Of a stretch of DNA of 64,000 nt, positions 26,124 through 34,992 are shown in pieces. Location of the stretch: contig NZ_CP010978.1 in the NCBI RefSeq assembly GCF_000271665.2, forward strand, positions 3,378,501-3,442,500, written 5' to 3'. The DNA comes from Pelosinus fermentans JBW45 (GTDB lineage: Bacteria > Bacillota > Negativicutes > DSM-13327). Position 1 is the first letter of the stretch; every line of letters begins with the position of its first letter. The position numbers and the translations under genes were made by a program. The notes under the pieces were generated by a model. That model was not told where the DNA came from and did no database searches. It worked only from the letters and a program-made list of their open reading frames with translations.

Positions 26124-26216
26124 GTCGTCGTAGACAGGTAACTGTTACGTGTAGGTGCTTACCCACCTGCTCGTGCCTGAGAGTGCTCCAACACTCTTAG
26201 GACACGGCGACTTTTT
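26124..26216 (+). ncRNA. Candidate structured small RNA, class unknown
   Basis: About 93 nt. An outer stem pairs GTCGTCGT (26124-26131) with ACGGCGAC (26204-26211). Inside are hairpins ACAG-GTAA-CTGT, AGGTG-CTTACC-CACCT and GAGAGTG-CTCCAA-CACTCTT. The outer stem is followed by TTTTT, so it ends as a Rho-independent terminator. A consensus-like promoter lies just upstream. I could not match it to a known RNA family. The outer group II intron begins about 22 nt downstream. Confidence 0.45.
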
Positions 26217-26732
26217 AATTTCCACCTATTTCTAATTGTGCGCACGTTGTGCGCTTCATATATATTTCACAGAAATCATCGCTCCTGCGTTGCGATGTAA
26301 GACAACCGACTTACCTTATGCGAAAGCCGCTGGGGGACAATAGCATGTCGGTAAAGTCAGGATTAGACAGCAACTGCTATCGAGTAGCCTGGCGAGTCAG
26401 GCCATATATGGTAAAGCCTGTGGGCTGAATCCGGGTCTGTGGCTGTGTAGGCGCTGCCGGACGTAAACTCCGGTATCAATGGGTATCTCCAATATTAATT
26501 AGATTGGGTATAAGCAGGCCTATTGACGCACCTGCGGTAAGTAGGGAAACGACCAACCGGGTACCTACGTATGGAAACACTATATGGAGCTGCCAAACGT
26601 GACCTGCCTAAGTACCGGCTGACGGTATATGGCAGAGAGCCCTAATAGTAGCCTAACGGCCTTCTGTAATGGGAGGCACATGGTGAAGGGGGGCAGTATT
26701 CCAAGTTCCAACCTTGAAAGGAGTTGCTTTGG

Positions 26733-27645
26733 ATGGAGCAATCAAAACTCATGGAAAGACTGGAAGGTTATCGTCGTCGGAATAACGCCGACCATGGCTA
26801 TGTCAACGGTGACCTCTATCGGTTGTTCTACGATAGGGACTTGTACATCATCGCCTACAATTCCGTAAAGTCTAACGACGGGGCGGAGACCTCCGGTGCT
26901 GATGGCACCTCCCTACATGGCTTTTGCCAAGAGTGGATTACTGAACTTATTACATCCATGCGCGCTGAGTCATACCAGCCTCAGCCAAGCAGAACAACGA
27001 TGATCCCTAAAAGCAATGGTAAGATGCGCAAGCTCAGTTTTCCAAACGGAAAGGATAAACTGGTTCAGGAAGCAATCCGCATTATCTTGGAGTGCATATA
27101 CGAACCTACCTTCTCCAACCTCGCGCACGGCTTCCGGCCAAAACGTTCTACACAAAGCGCCGTCGCTGAAGTGGAGACTTGGGGAGGTACGATTTGGTTT
27201 ATCGAGGGGGACATCTCCGCTTGCTTTGATGAAATTGATCATCGCATACTTGAAACAATACTTCGGGAACGTATTAACGATGAACGTTTTATCCGGCTCA
27301 TCAATAAAATTCTTAAGGCCGGCTACTTCGACATGCAGCACAACTGTCATAGAGCTAAAACTGGGAACGCACAAGGCTCCTGCTGCAGCCCTATACTCTG
27401 CAATATCTATCTCGATAAGCTGGACAGATTTATGGAATGCACTATAGAGCGAGACACGAAAGGCAACTGCCGCAGACAAAACCCTGACTATTCCAAAGCG
27501 AGATATCAATACAAAAAGGCAGTCAGCAACGGCAGCGACCCGCAGAGCATTAAGTCCCTTTTCAACAAAATGAAAACCATCCCGTCAGGTGACAGATACG
27601 ACCCTAACTTTCGCCGGGTAAAGTATGTACGCTACGCTGACGATT
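26733..27645 (+). CDS. Outer group II intron reverse transcriptase, 5' part
   Basis: It encodes the RT fingers and palm: the substrate-binding TMIPKSNGKMRKLSFPNGKD, HGFRPKRSTQSAV, FIEGDISACFDEIDH (first metal Asp), GNAQGSCCSPILCNIYLD, and finally VRYADD. The frame is cut immediately after YADD by the inner intron at 27646. AAAGGAG gives the ATG at 26733. Joined to 29515-30371 it forms one roughly 590-residue maturase-RT. Without splicing of the inner intron only a dead fragment (ending CAPRRSVQVA) would be made. Confidence 0.88.
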
Positions 27646-28192
27646 GTGCGCCACGAAGGAGTGTCCAAGTAGCGTAGCTACTTGAAGGCAGCCATGCTGT
27701 ACAGATGATGGTGGTAGGTCCACCGAAATCGCCATACAGGTGGAGGTTTCAAACTACCTTAAGGTGCTGTGGCCAAAATCCATGGTATTGAGCGTTAAGG
27801 AAAAGGCAGTGATAAAACTGTCAAGTGCGTATTAAGGAGATGAATGAACAAATGAACCACTTACGAAAATGTCGATAGCGTAGAGATTCCATCAAAACCA
27901 GGGGGTAGTCGTTAATCTGGGATAAGTCTAGGGGAAACCTGTTTACTGCCTAGACGGTGGGCGGCATAAAGGTGGCATGAACTTAATACAGGCGTCTGTA
28001 CGGAACGTGGGAACCCACGGGCTGATGTTAAGGGAGTATATCAAGCGGAAGAACCGCAAGATAAGAGTACCAATGCAGTCATGGGGGCAGATTGGGTTGT
28101 AGTAGTGATGAAGTTTCTGTAATGGGAATGGAGCGAAGAACCCGAATTATTCAGTTTCAAGAATAAGTCAACTTTGAAAGGAGGAGGAACTT

Positions 28193-29437
28193 ATGCAAGA
28201 AACAAAGCCATACAGTATTTCCAAAAGAGCAGTAATTACTGCTTATGAAAGAGTGAAAGCAAATAAGGGAACCTATGGAGTGGATGAGCAATCTATTGAG
28301 GATTTTGAGAGAAAGCTAAATAATAATCTCTATAAGATTTGGAATAGAATGTCGTCAGGAAGTTATTTCCCGAAACCTGTAAAGGCAGTAGCAATTCCAA
28401 AGAAGAATGGTGGAACTCGTATTTTAGGAATACCAACCGTAGAGGACAGGATAGCGCAGATGGTAGCGAAGTTATACTTTGAGCCATGCGTGGAACCGAT
28501 ATTTTACGAAGATTCCTATGGATACAGGCCGAATAAATCAGCAATACAGGCAATAGAAGTAACAAGGAGAAGGTGTTGGAGAAAAGACTGGGTTTTAGAG
28601 TTTGATATAAAGGGTCTATTTGATAACATCAGACATGATTACTTAATAGAAATGGTAAAACACCAAACAAAAGAAGAATGGATTCTTCTGTATGTACAAA
28701 GGTGGTTGACAGCACCGTTTCAAATGGAGGATGGAACGATTGTTCTAAGAACTTCAGGAACGCCACAAGGTGGGGTAATCAGTCCTGTACTTGCCAATCT
28801 ATTTTTACACTATGTATTTGATGATTATATGACGAAAGAGTTTCCAGCAATACCGTGGGCAAGATATGCGGATGATGGAATTGCACACTGTGTGTCTCTT
28901 AAACAAGCGAAATATTTGCAACGCAGACTACAGGAACGATTTGAGTGTTTTGGATTAGAATTAAATTTGGATAAGACAAGAATTGTATATTGTAAAGATG
29001 ATGACCGAATAGGAAATCATGAATACACCTCTTTTGATTTTCTGGGATATACATTCAGACCAAGACATGCAAAGAATAAATGTGGAAAGTTCTTCACTAA
29101 CTTTCTGCCAGCAATGGGAGAAAAGGCGAAGAAATCCATAAGAAAAGTAGTTAGAAAGTGGAAGTTGCAGTTGAAACCGGATAAGGACTTATTGGACATA
29201 GCAAATATGTTCAATAGCCAAATACAGGGATGGATTAATTACTACACGCATTTTTATAAATCAGAGATATATGAAGTATTAAGATATATTAATGGACGTC
29301 TTGTTTACTGGGTTCGCAAGAAATACAAGAATCGAAAATCAAGACAAAGAGCTGAACATTGGCTTGGAGAAATAGCAAAGCGTGATAGAAAACTGTTTGC
29401 ACACTGGAAATTTGGGATACTGCCAACGGCTGGATAA
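28193..29437 (+). CDS. Inner group II intron reverse transcriptase/maturase
   Basis: An intact 414-residue LtrA-type protein. RT motifs are present in order: AVAIPKKNGGTRILGIPTVEDRI (abridged), YGYRPNKSA, LEFDIKGLFDNIRH, SGTPQGGVISPVLANLFLHYVFD and ARYADDGIAHC, then the maturase X domain (FDFLGYTFRP, GWINYYTHFY). No HNH endonuclease domain follows; the protein ends near LFAHWKFGILPTAG, so integration would rely on pathways that need no endonuclease. AGGAGG precedes the ATG. It looks functional. Confidence 0.93.
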   Translation: MQETKPYSISKRAVITAYERVKANKGTYGVDEQSIEDFERKLNNNLYKIWNRMSSGSYFPKPVKAVAIPKKNGGTRILGIPTVEDRIAQMVAKLYFEPCVEPIFYEDSYGYRPNKSAIQAIEVTRRRCWRKDWVLEFDIKGLFDNIRHDYLIEMVKHQTKEEWILLYVQRWLTAPFQMEDGTIVLRTSGTPQGGVISPVLANLFLHYVFDDYMTKEFPAIPWARYADDGIAHCVSLKQAKYLQRRLQERFECFGLELNLDKTRIVYCKDDDRIGNHEYTSFDFLGYTFRPRHAKNKCGKFFTNFLPAMGEKAKKSIRKVVRKWKLQLKPDKDLLDIANMFNSQIQGWINYYTHFYKSEIYEVLRYINGRLVYWVRKKYKNRKSRQRAEHWLGEIAKRDRKLFAHWKFGILPTAG

Positions 29438-29440
29438 TGG

Positions 29441-29474
29441 GAGCTGTATGAGCTGAGAGGTTCACGTACAGTTC
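29441..29474 (+). ncRNA. Domain V of the inner group II intron
   Basis: A 34-nt helix with the catalytic AGC near the 5' side and the UUCA-containing loop. It lies 4 nt after the inner RT stop. Confidence 0.85.
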
Positions 29475-29514
29475 TGAGAGAGACTTAGGGGGAAGTTCCC
29501 TAGGTCTACTTGCT

Positions 29515-30371
29515 TCCTGATTGGCCTGATTGCTCCCAAAGCCTATGCAGTCGTTTTGAAACAGAGAATCAAGGAATTCCTGAAAAACAATCTTTGCCTC
29601 AGGTTAAGTGACGAGAAAACTAAAATCACACACGCCGCAGATAAAAACGTAGTTTTTCTCGGATATATCATCCGCAAGGGCTACGGCAACCACAACAGAT
29701 TTAAATGCGATCCTTTTGACCCAACCCTCCGCATTTACATGAATGTGGAGGGTATCCTGAAAAAGCTGCGTGAAAACGGCATGTGTATAGCCAATGACTA
29801 TCCCGTTGGTATCGCTCGTCTTCTTAGAGAACCCCCGGAAGAAATCATCAGATATGGCAACCAGGTACTCCGTGGACTACTGACTCAGCAACGCGGCTGC
29901 TACAACTTCTTTAAGGGCGGACACATCCAATACATCGTGCAGTTTTCCATAGCTAAAACTCTAGCTCGCAAATTCGACATAAGCTTAAAGAAAATTTTCG
30001 CACGCTACGGCAAGTCTCTTTCGGTCAATTATGAAAACGCCAAAGGCTACACCCGCTCAATTAGTTTGGCACTGTACAAGTCTTTTTCAAGGCAAAAGAG
30101 CTTCTTCGCTACTGTCAAATCGGCAATTACATCATTTCACCTGCCGAGTTACAGCTTGGTAAACCCGCTTACCCGTGCTTGCTACATCTGCGGTAATCCG
30201 CATCTTCATGTCAGCATGTATCACAGGCAAACAAAGAAAAAGCTCATTAAGCCCTATCCACCGATTGTCACTGTCATGCTGACGATCAACCGGCGTCAGA
30301 TACCCTTATGCAACCACTGTTTTGCCAATATCGAAACCAACAGGTTTCATCTTAATCAACTCAGTCGATGA
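29515..30371 (+). CDS. Outer group II intron reverse transcriptase, 3' part
   Basis: The frame resumes as FLIGLIAPKAYAVVLKQRIK and continues through the RT thumb (CLRLSDEKTKITHAADKNVVFLG) and maturase X domain. It ends with a Cys/His-rich tail, CYICGNPHLHVSMYH and IPLCNHCFANIE, which resembles a degenerate HNH/zinc endonuclease region. It has no own start and depends on removal of the inner intron. Together with 26733-27645 it makes a full-length protein. Confidence 0.88.
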
Positions 30372-30391
30372 TAACTCATTTGGAATATGGA

Positions 30392-30425
30392 GAGCCGTAT
30401 GCGGTGAAAATCGCTTGTACGGTTC
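30392..30425 (+). ncRNA. Domain V of the outer group II intron
   Basis: A 34-nt helix pairing GAGCCGUAUGCGGU with its 3' side around a GAAA loop. It is typical in length and in its 5' AGC, and is followed by domain VI. Confidence 0.85.
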
Positions 30426-30587
30426 GGGAAGGGGCGGATTACTTTGTTAATCCGCCTATTTCATATATTACTTTTCTTTGGGATTGCAAGCAAAAAGTAC
30501 TGTGGAAAATCAGCTCTTACAGTAAGACTTAGGTTGTTACAACATGGAAACTAAAAATCCGATATCATACATTATCTTAATTAAAAT

Positions 30588-30624
30588 ATAATCCTGCAAA
30601 GCCAAAGCTTTGCAGGATTTTTTT
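30588..30624 (-). terminator. Rho-independent terminator
   Basis: Thirteen-base arms (30590-30602, 30607-30619) followed by a T run. It can serve the region downstream of the intron (plus) and, less well, the PNPOx gene (minus). Confidence 0.8.
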
Positions 30625-30710
30625 CAGGAACGTAATTGACTTACGCCATTGCCGCCCATAACGACCACTCCACTCTTATTGTACTTTTTCGTTTCATTAG
30701 GTACATATTA

Positions 30711-31187
30711 TCAATTATCATACTGCTCCCCATGATAATATTCTCTGACTGCTCTACGCTTATCTACATATATATAATCCCGACACGGCTTGGAGTCAAC
30801 ATATTTCCACATAGTAATCTTTACTGGTTGCACCTTAATAAACACTTGTTCCTCTAACCCCTGCCAACGTTCATATGATTGTTTGTGATGTACACAGTAA
30901 ATTTTACGAATTTTTTCATTTTCCCGGCTTGCCACTTGTCCTTTTGATTCAGCTTTACCCTCAATTTGTACGTTATGGAAACACATCGCTATATTGGGAT
31001 TTATAAGAATCTGTTTATACTTATCCAACAACGTTTCTGTCTGAAAATAAATGTTTAATCCATCATTCACTGTGCTCATAGAGCGCGCTGTTACCCGGTT
31101 ATCTGCTGAGGTTGCCAATACCCAGTACTTATTGCTCCCTAATACATTCAAGATTTCTTGTTCCAACTGCTCTTAATTAAGATCCAT
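30711..31187 (-). pseudogene. PNPOx-family flavoprotein gene with a stop at codon 5
   Basis: The main frame (151 residues from a TTG at 31166) is a pyridoxamine-5'-phosphate-oxidase-like FMN split barrel (YWVLATSADNRVTARSMSTV; QILINPNIAMCFHNVQIEG). The good ribosome-binding site AAGGAGGAAG belongs to an ATG at 31187, in frame, but codon 5 is TAA (ATG GAT CTT AAT TAA). A single base change in a former sense codon is the simplest reading. Translation from the TTG without a proper site is possible, so the gene may be weakly active. Substrate unknown. Confidence 0.7.
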
Positions 31188-31281
31188 AAGCTTCCTCCTT
31201 CTATCATGGCTTTACATACATGTAAGAACATTTGTTCTGAATACTGTATGAAGAATATAAATTATAGTCAACACTGACAAC

Positions 31282-31385
31282 AAAATGTTACTTTTAAGAA
31301 CGTGCCACCAATGTCATTAAAACACTGTTTACAAGTTCTGAAAAGCCAGTAAAACCAAGCCCAGCGAGGATATATTGTCTGTTCC
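31282..31385 (-). repeat. 104-bp repeat, 3' end of an XRE gene (copy B)
   Basis: Copy of 18090-18193. It retains the last codons of the XRE regulator (EQTIYPRWAWFY, with the stop changed to TGG) and the downstream sequence, but none of the rest of the gene. Confidence 0.75.
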
Positions 31386-31423
31386 ATGACAATATATTTA
31401 TTCTTCCTATATATTGAAATTTA

Positions 31424-31461
31424 AAATCCACCAATTTTACAAGTGTAAATTAGGTGGATTT
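31424..31461 (-). terminator. Terminator hairpin
   Basis: AAATCCACC and GGTGGATTT with further pairing inside, T-rich on both sides. It lies between the XRE-end repeat and the broken MFS gene. The rest of 31188-31587 holds no gene. Confidence 0.65.
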
Positions 31462-31587
31462 TATTATGTTATCTTTTCAGAAAAATAACATTCAACTAGC
31501 TGAAAATTGTCAAACTACCACCGCATATCTATGATCGACTTCATACAACATATTTTTATATTAACCCTGGTAATTTAAAAGTATCTC

Positions 31588-32770
31588 CTATTTTTTGATA
31601 TTTGCTCTATTAGGCACACCTCTTTTAGAATTCAAAATTATAGCCATTCCAGATGCAGTAATAATTAAAATTAGAGCATAAGCAACCAGTGCTAATTTAA
31701 AAGTAATATATTGAGCAATCATAGATAAGACAGGAGGACCAAAGAACATACCGATTCCCCAAAATAAATAGTATGCTCCTGAAATTGTCCCTTTTAAAGA
31801 TTCCGCCACAGTTTCGTTTAAAAATGCCATTGATGCAAGATAAAAAATACCTAAGCCAAGACTAGCAAAGGTTAGCATAATCAATATCCATGATGAACCT
31901 AGTAGAGGAACTGCAAATATTCCAACAGCTGCTAAAATTAGCCCTATTATCATAAATAAATTAGGACCAAATTTGTCTGATAAAGAACCTGTAATAACCT
32001 GCGAAATACTTATAGCAACATAAAATAATGAAAAGAATATTCCAATGTATACTGAACTAAAACCTTTATCCTGTAATAAAAACGTAGGAATTGACGTAAG
32101 AAAAATACCATATCCTGCTCCATACAAAGTGATTCCTACTAAGGCTAGTAATGCTTGCCTATCACTTATAAGCTTAAAGATATTATTAAAATCAACAGAA
32201 TTATTTAATTTAATATCCCGTTTATTGGAATTATCAACAAATAAATAGATTATGACTGCGCCTAATAAACATAATATAGCATAAACGAGAAAAACTTCAT
32301 TTGCCTTCCATACTTTAGCTAATAATACTCCTAATATAGGACCTACGGTAAGTCCAAGGTGAATCACTGCATTATACATTCCCATTACTTTTCCCTTTGC
32401 AAGAGGAAATTTTAATGATAACAAAGCATGCTAAAGCCCATATTGGTGCTTCTCCAGCCCCTTGAAGAAGTCTTGATAAAAAAATCATAATTGAGCTACT
32501 TGAGAAATAAAATGAGAGACCAGTGATAAAACATAGTAAATATCCTAGTATAAGAAAAGGCTTAAAGCCTAACTTATCCGATAAAGTACCTATGGGTACT
32601 TGCAGTACAATGTAAGAAATTGCAAAGGCAGATGCTAAATACCCTACTGACTGACCATTTCCATCTAAATCAACAATCCTTTGAGGCAATAATGCAACAA
32701 TCATACCTACTCCTACCATCATTAAAAAGACGGCCGATATTAATCCTAAGAGAGTTTTATCTCGAAACAT
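31588..32770 (-). pseudogene. Frameshifted MFS drug-efflux-type transporter
   Basis: Two overlapping frames make one 12-TM transporter of the DHA1/TetA-like group. The N-terminal part (32372-32770) ends in GEAPIWALAC; the remainder (31588-32424) picks up at LLSLKFPLAKGKVMGMYNAV. The break at about 32425 is the loss of two bases or gain of one. AGGAGGGAC precedes the ATG at 32770. As read, no full transporter is made; sequencing error is the alternative. Confidence 0.82.
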
Positions 32771-33052
32771 ATAATGTCCCTCCTTACAAATAAAAAATCG
32801 TACAGCAAAAAAATAAATTTATATAAGAAAGAATAACGCTTTCACTTACTATATTTTAAAAACAGTTTATTGCATAATTATTCGCCCTCAATTTAAAAAT
32901 ATGCACCAAGTATATAATGGATGTAATATAATGTCAACATTGTAAAACTAATCCTTATATTTAGCCATGATGGATAACGGCTCTAGCGTATTTTCATGCA
33001 GAAAATAACCTTCGTCAAAGTCATTGACAAAGGTTTGATACTTGTTACTTAT
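32771..33052. other. Gene-free interval with a hairpin repeat
   Basis: AT-rich, no coding signal. The hairpin AACCTTCGTCAA...TTGACAAAGGTT lies at about 33007-33035; the same hairpin and flank recur at 33980-34035. ACGGCTCTAGCG is repeated at about 32978 and 33229 (there with an extra G). Confidence 0.5.
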
Positions 33053-33184
33053 TTAATATTCATCTAGCAGCAACATCATACAATCATTATCCATTACCCA
33101 GATTGTTAATCCACAAGCGATTAAACACGGAATCGTTACGAATGTTCCTGTAACGAAACATATCAAAGAAGTATGATTACTCCC
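33053..33184 (-). pseudogene. C-terminal remnant of a small membrane protein
   Basis: An open stretch of 43 codons reads SNHTSLICFVTGTFVTIPCL and IACGLTIWVM, then DNDCMMLLLDEY and a stop. No start or ribosome-binding site is present. The last codons (CMMLLPDEY) recur at 34033-34062, each time followed by the same hairpin. The family is not recognised. Confidence 0.5.
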
Positions 33185-33455
33185 TTAGTTGCTATGCTTA
33201 TAGTATCCTCTTGCTCACCCTGCGTAAACGGGCTCTAGCGAATTTATATATATTTATTTGTTGTATCACTTATTTCCCAAAATAAGGTTATAATGTTAGT
33301 CAGAGATAACTTTTAAATGGGGGCATTAATTTGAATTTTGAATATCTAGTTGAAGACCAAAAATATATACCTTTAATAGCTATAAAATTTCATGAATAGA
33401 CTTTTCTTCTTTAAAACTAATTTTTAAAATATCATTATAGGAAGGGATTGATGAT

Positions 33456-33920
33456 ATGAAGATCATAATAGTTCCTGCCACTCTAAGTCATATAAATGAA
33501 TGTAAAAACGCGATTATGGATTCAGAGTTAGGAAATCGATATGCTACAAATAATGAACAATCTTCTATACTTTTTACTAAGGGTATAAATGATGAGGAAA
33601 TTTATATTGCTACTGATATGAATGGTCAGTTCTTAGGTTATATCTGGATTGACTTAGATGGCGTCTTTTCAAATTTTCCATATGTACGAAGTATTGCTGT
33701 AAGCAAAAAATATCGTGGTCAAGGCATCGGAAAGAAGTTACTATCTCATTTCGAAGAACTAGGGTTCAAGCAAAGTTCTAAATTATTCCTATTAGTTAGC
33801 GATTTTAATACACGCGCCCAAAAACTATATACCGAACTCGGTTATCAGGAAATGGCTATTATACCAGATCTATTTAAACCCGAAATAAGTGAGTTCTTAA
33901 TGATGAAGGTAAAAATATAA
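33456..33920 (+). CDS. GNAT-family N-acetyltransferase
   Basis: A 154-residue GNAT enzyme. The central YVRSIAVSKKYRGQGIGKKLLSHFEE contains the R/Q-x-x-G-x-G/A acetyl-CoA loop (RGQGIG), and the NTRAQKLYTELGYQE motif closes the fold. The acceptor is unknown. GGAAGGGATT precedes the ATG. It stands alone and faces the bio genes tail to tail. Confidence 0.88.
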   Translation: MKIIIVPATLSHINECKNAIMDSELGNRYATNNEQSSILFTKGINDEEIYIATDMNGQFLGYIWIDLDGVFSNFPYVRSIAVSKKYRGQGIGKKLLSHFEELGFKQSSKLFLLVSDFNTRAQKLYTELGYQEMAIIPDLFKPEISEFLMMKVKI

Positions 33921-33979
33921 CTGCTTCAAATTTCCTTAAATTAGTACTAGGTAAAGGCTCTTATATCTTTTTACACCAA

Positions 33980-34062
33980 AGAACCTCCGTCGAATGATTG
34001 ACAAAGGTTCAATACTTATTCCTTATTTAGTATTAGTATTCATCCGGTAACAGCATCATACA
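33980..34062 (-). repeat. Second copy of a gene-end plus hairpin repeat
   Basis: It contains CMMLLPDEY and a stop (minus strand), about 20 nt of spacer and the GAACCT..AGGTTC-type hairpin. It matches 33007-33083. Confidence 0.55.
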
Positions 34063-34125
34063 TGAGTCCACTAGCCATCTGCCTTAGACTCTTTCATTTC
34101 TCTTCTATAACATGCCACTGAATGG

Positions 34126-34992
34126 TTATTTCTGAATAACCTTTTTGCTAAAGGTGTCTACCAAATCATAACGCAAGTATTGCCCCCAAAAAGTCCTCTT
34201 TTTTTTTTTATGGCTGCCATAAATAATATGATATGTAGCAGGTATTTGCCCAAACTGCTCAAATGTATTTTTATAAAAATCCATCATCGATAACATAAGC
34301 CGTCGATGAATTAATATATTCTCCCCTTTAGAAGAATTGTTAGCTCCTATTTTTTTTACTGACGTCAAAAACTCCCGAACACCTTTGAACTTTTCTGTTA
34401 TATTTTCCTCCTCAAGGTGAACTGAAAGCCCTAGACCACAAGTAATATCAGTTAATTTTCTCATAGAAATAAACTCAGGGCCATGGTGCACCCTTTTAAT
34501 TTCTAAAGACCTATGCGCAGCTTGAAAGGACTGATTTAATTCATAAAAAGTTTGTTCACCAAAAGTAGCATAGATAAGACACCCTCCAGGTAATAAATGA
34601 CGCTCCATTTGCGTAAAAGCCTGCTGATAATCATTAAACCACTGAAACGCAGCATTAGAAACAATCAAATCAAACTTCTCAGACAACTTCAGATTTTCTC
34701 CATCTTCCAGCGCGAAACTTACATTCTCATATTGAGATAAGTTTTTAGTAGCCACAGTTAACATTTCTGACGAAATATCGCTCGCGGTAATTTTCGCCAT
34801 AGGATACCTTTGTGCTAGAAGTGTTGTCAAAAATCCTGTACCGCAGCCAATTTCTAGGATATTCTGAAATACCCCGGCTTCTTTAACCAATTCCAATAAA
34901 GAATATCCCATGCTTTTTTGTACAACTGCATATTCATCATAAGCTTGAGACCTTCTGCCAAAATGACAGCTTACCTGGGTTTTGCTAATCAT
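34126..34992 (-). CDS. bioC: Malonyl-ACP O-methyltransferase
   Basis: A 289-residue class I SAM-dependent methyltransferase of the BioC type. It has the N-terminal FGRRSQAYDEYAVVQ, SAM motif ILEIGCGTG (45-53), ITASDISSEML and IVSNAAFQWFND. BioC methylates malonyl-ACP, disguising it for fatty acid synthesis at the start of pimelate formation. The start at 34992 has GGAGGGGG ahead and overlaps the BioH-like stop by 4 nt (ATGA). It is under the BirA operator upstream of bioH. Confidence 0.92.
   Translation of the reverse strand: MISKTQVSCHFGRRSQAYDEYAVVQKSMGYSLLELVKEAGVFQNILEIGCGTGFLTTLLAQRYPMAKITASDISSEMLTVATKNLSQYENVSFALEDGENLKLSEKFDLIVSNAAFQWFNDYQQAFTQMERHLLPGGCLIYATFGEQTFYELNQSFQAAHRSLEIKRVHHGPEFISMRKLTDITCGLGLSVHLEEENITEKFKGVREFLTSVKKIGANNSSKGENILIHRRLMLSMMDFYKNTFEQFGQIPATYHIIYGSHKKKKRTFWGQYLRYDLVDTFSKKVIQK

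Larger units (their letters stand above)
27646..29514 (+). mobile_element. Inner group II intron inserted in the outer RT gene
   Basis: A complete intron of about 1.87 kb. It starts GTGCGCCACG, carries its own RT (28193-29437), a 34-nt domain V (29441-29474, GAGCUG...CAGUUC) and a domain VI hairpin (about 29482-29507), and ends in ACTTGCT at 29514. Excision joins GACGATT to TCCTGATTGG, giving YADD-F-LIGLIAPKAY in frame, which fixes the boundaries. It is in the same orientation as the host gene, as needed for splicing. Confidence 0.88.
26238..30464 (+). mobile_element. Outer group II intron, interrupted by a second group II intron
   Basis: The element has a GUGCGC-type 5' end, an intron-encoded reverse transcriptase in two pieces, a 34-nt domain V (30392-30425, GAGCCG...CGGUUC) and a domain VI hairpin (about 30432-30456) ending in ATTTCAT at 30464. 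The 5' boundary could be 26238 or 26249, as GTGCGC occurs at both. Without the inner intron it is about 2.36 kb, a normal size. It lies just downstream of the terminator hairpin of a candidate RNA. Confidence 0.8.

Noticed and set aside
26629-26868. 80-codon ORF before the outer RT
   Set aside because: It overlaps the RT gene in another frame, within intron RNA structure, and has no recognisable domain.
26733-30371. Retron or diversity-generating retroelement
   Set aside because: Both RTs have maturase X domains and are followed by group II domain V and VI hairpins; no msr/msd or template/variable repeat pair is seen.
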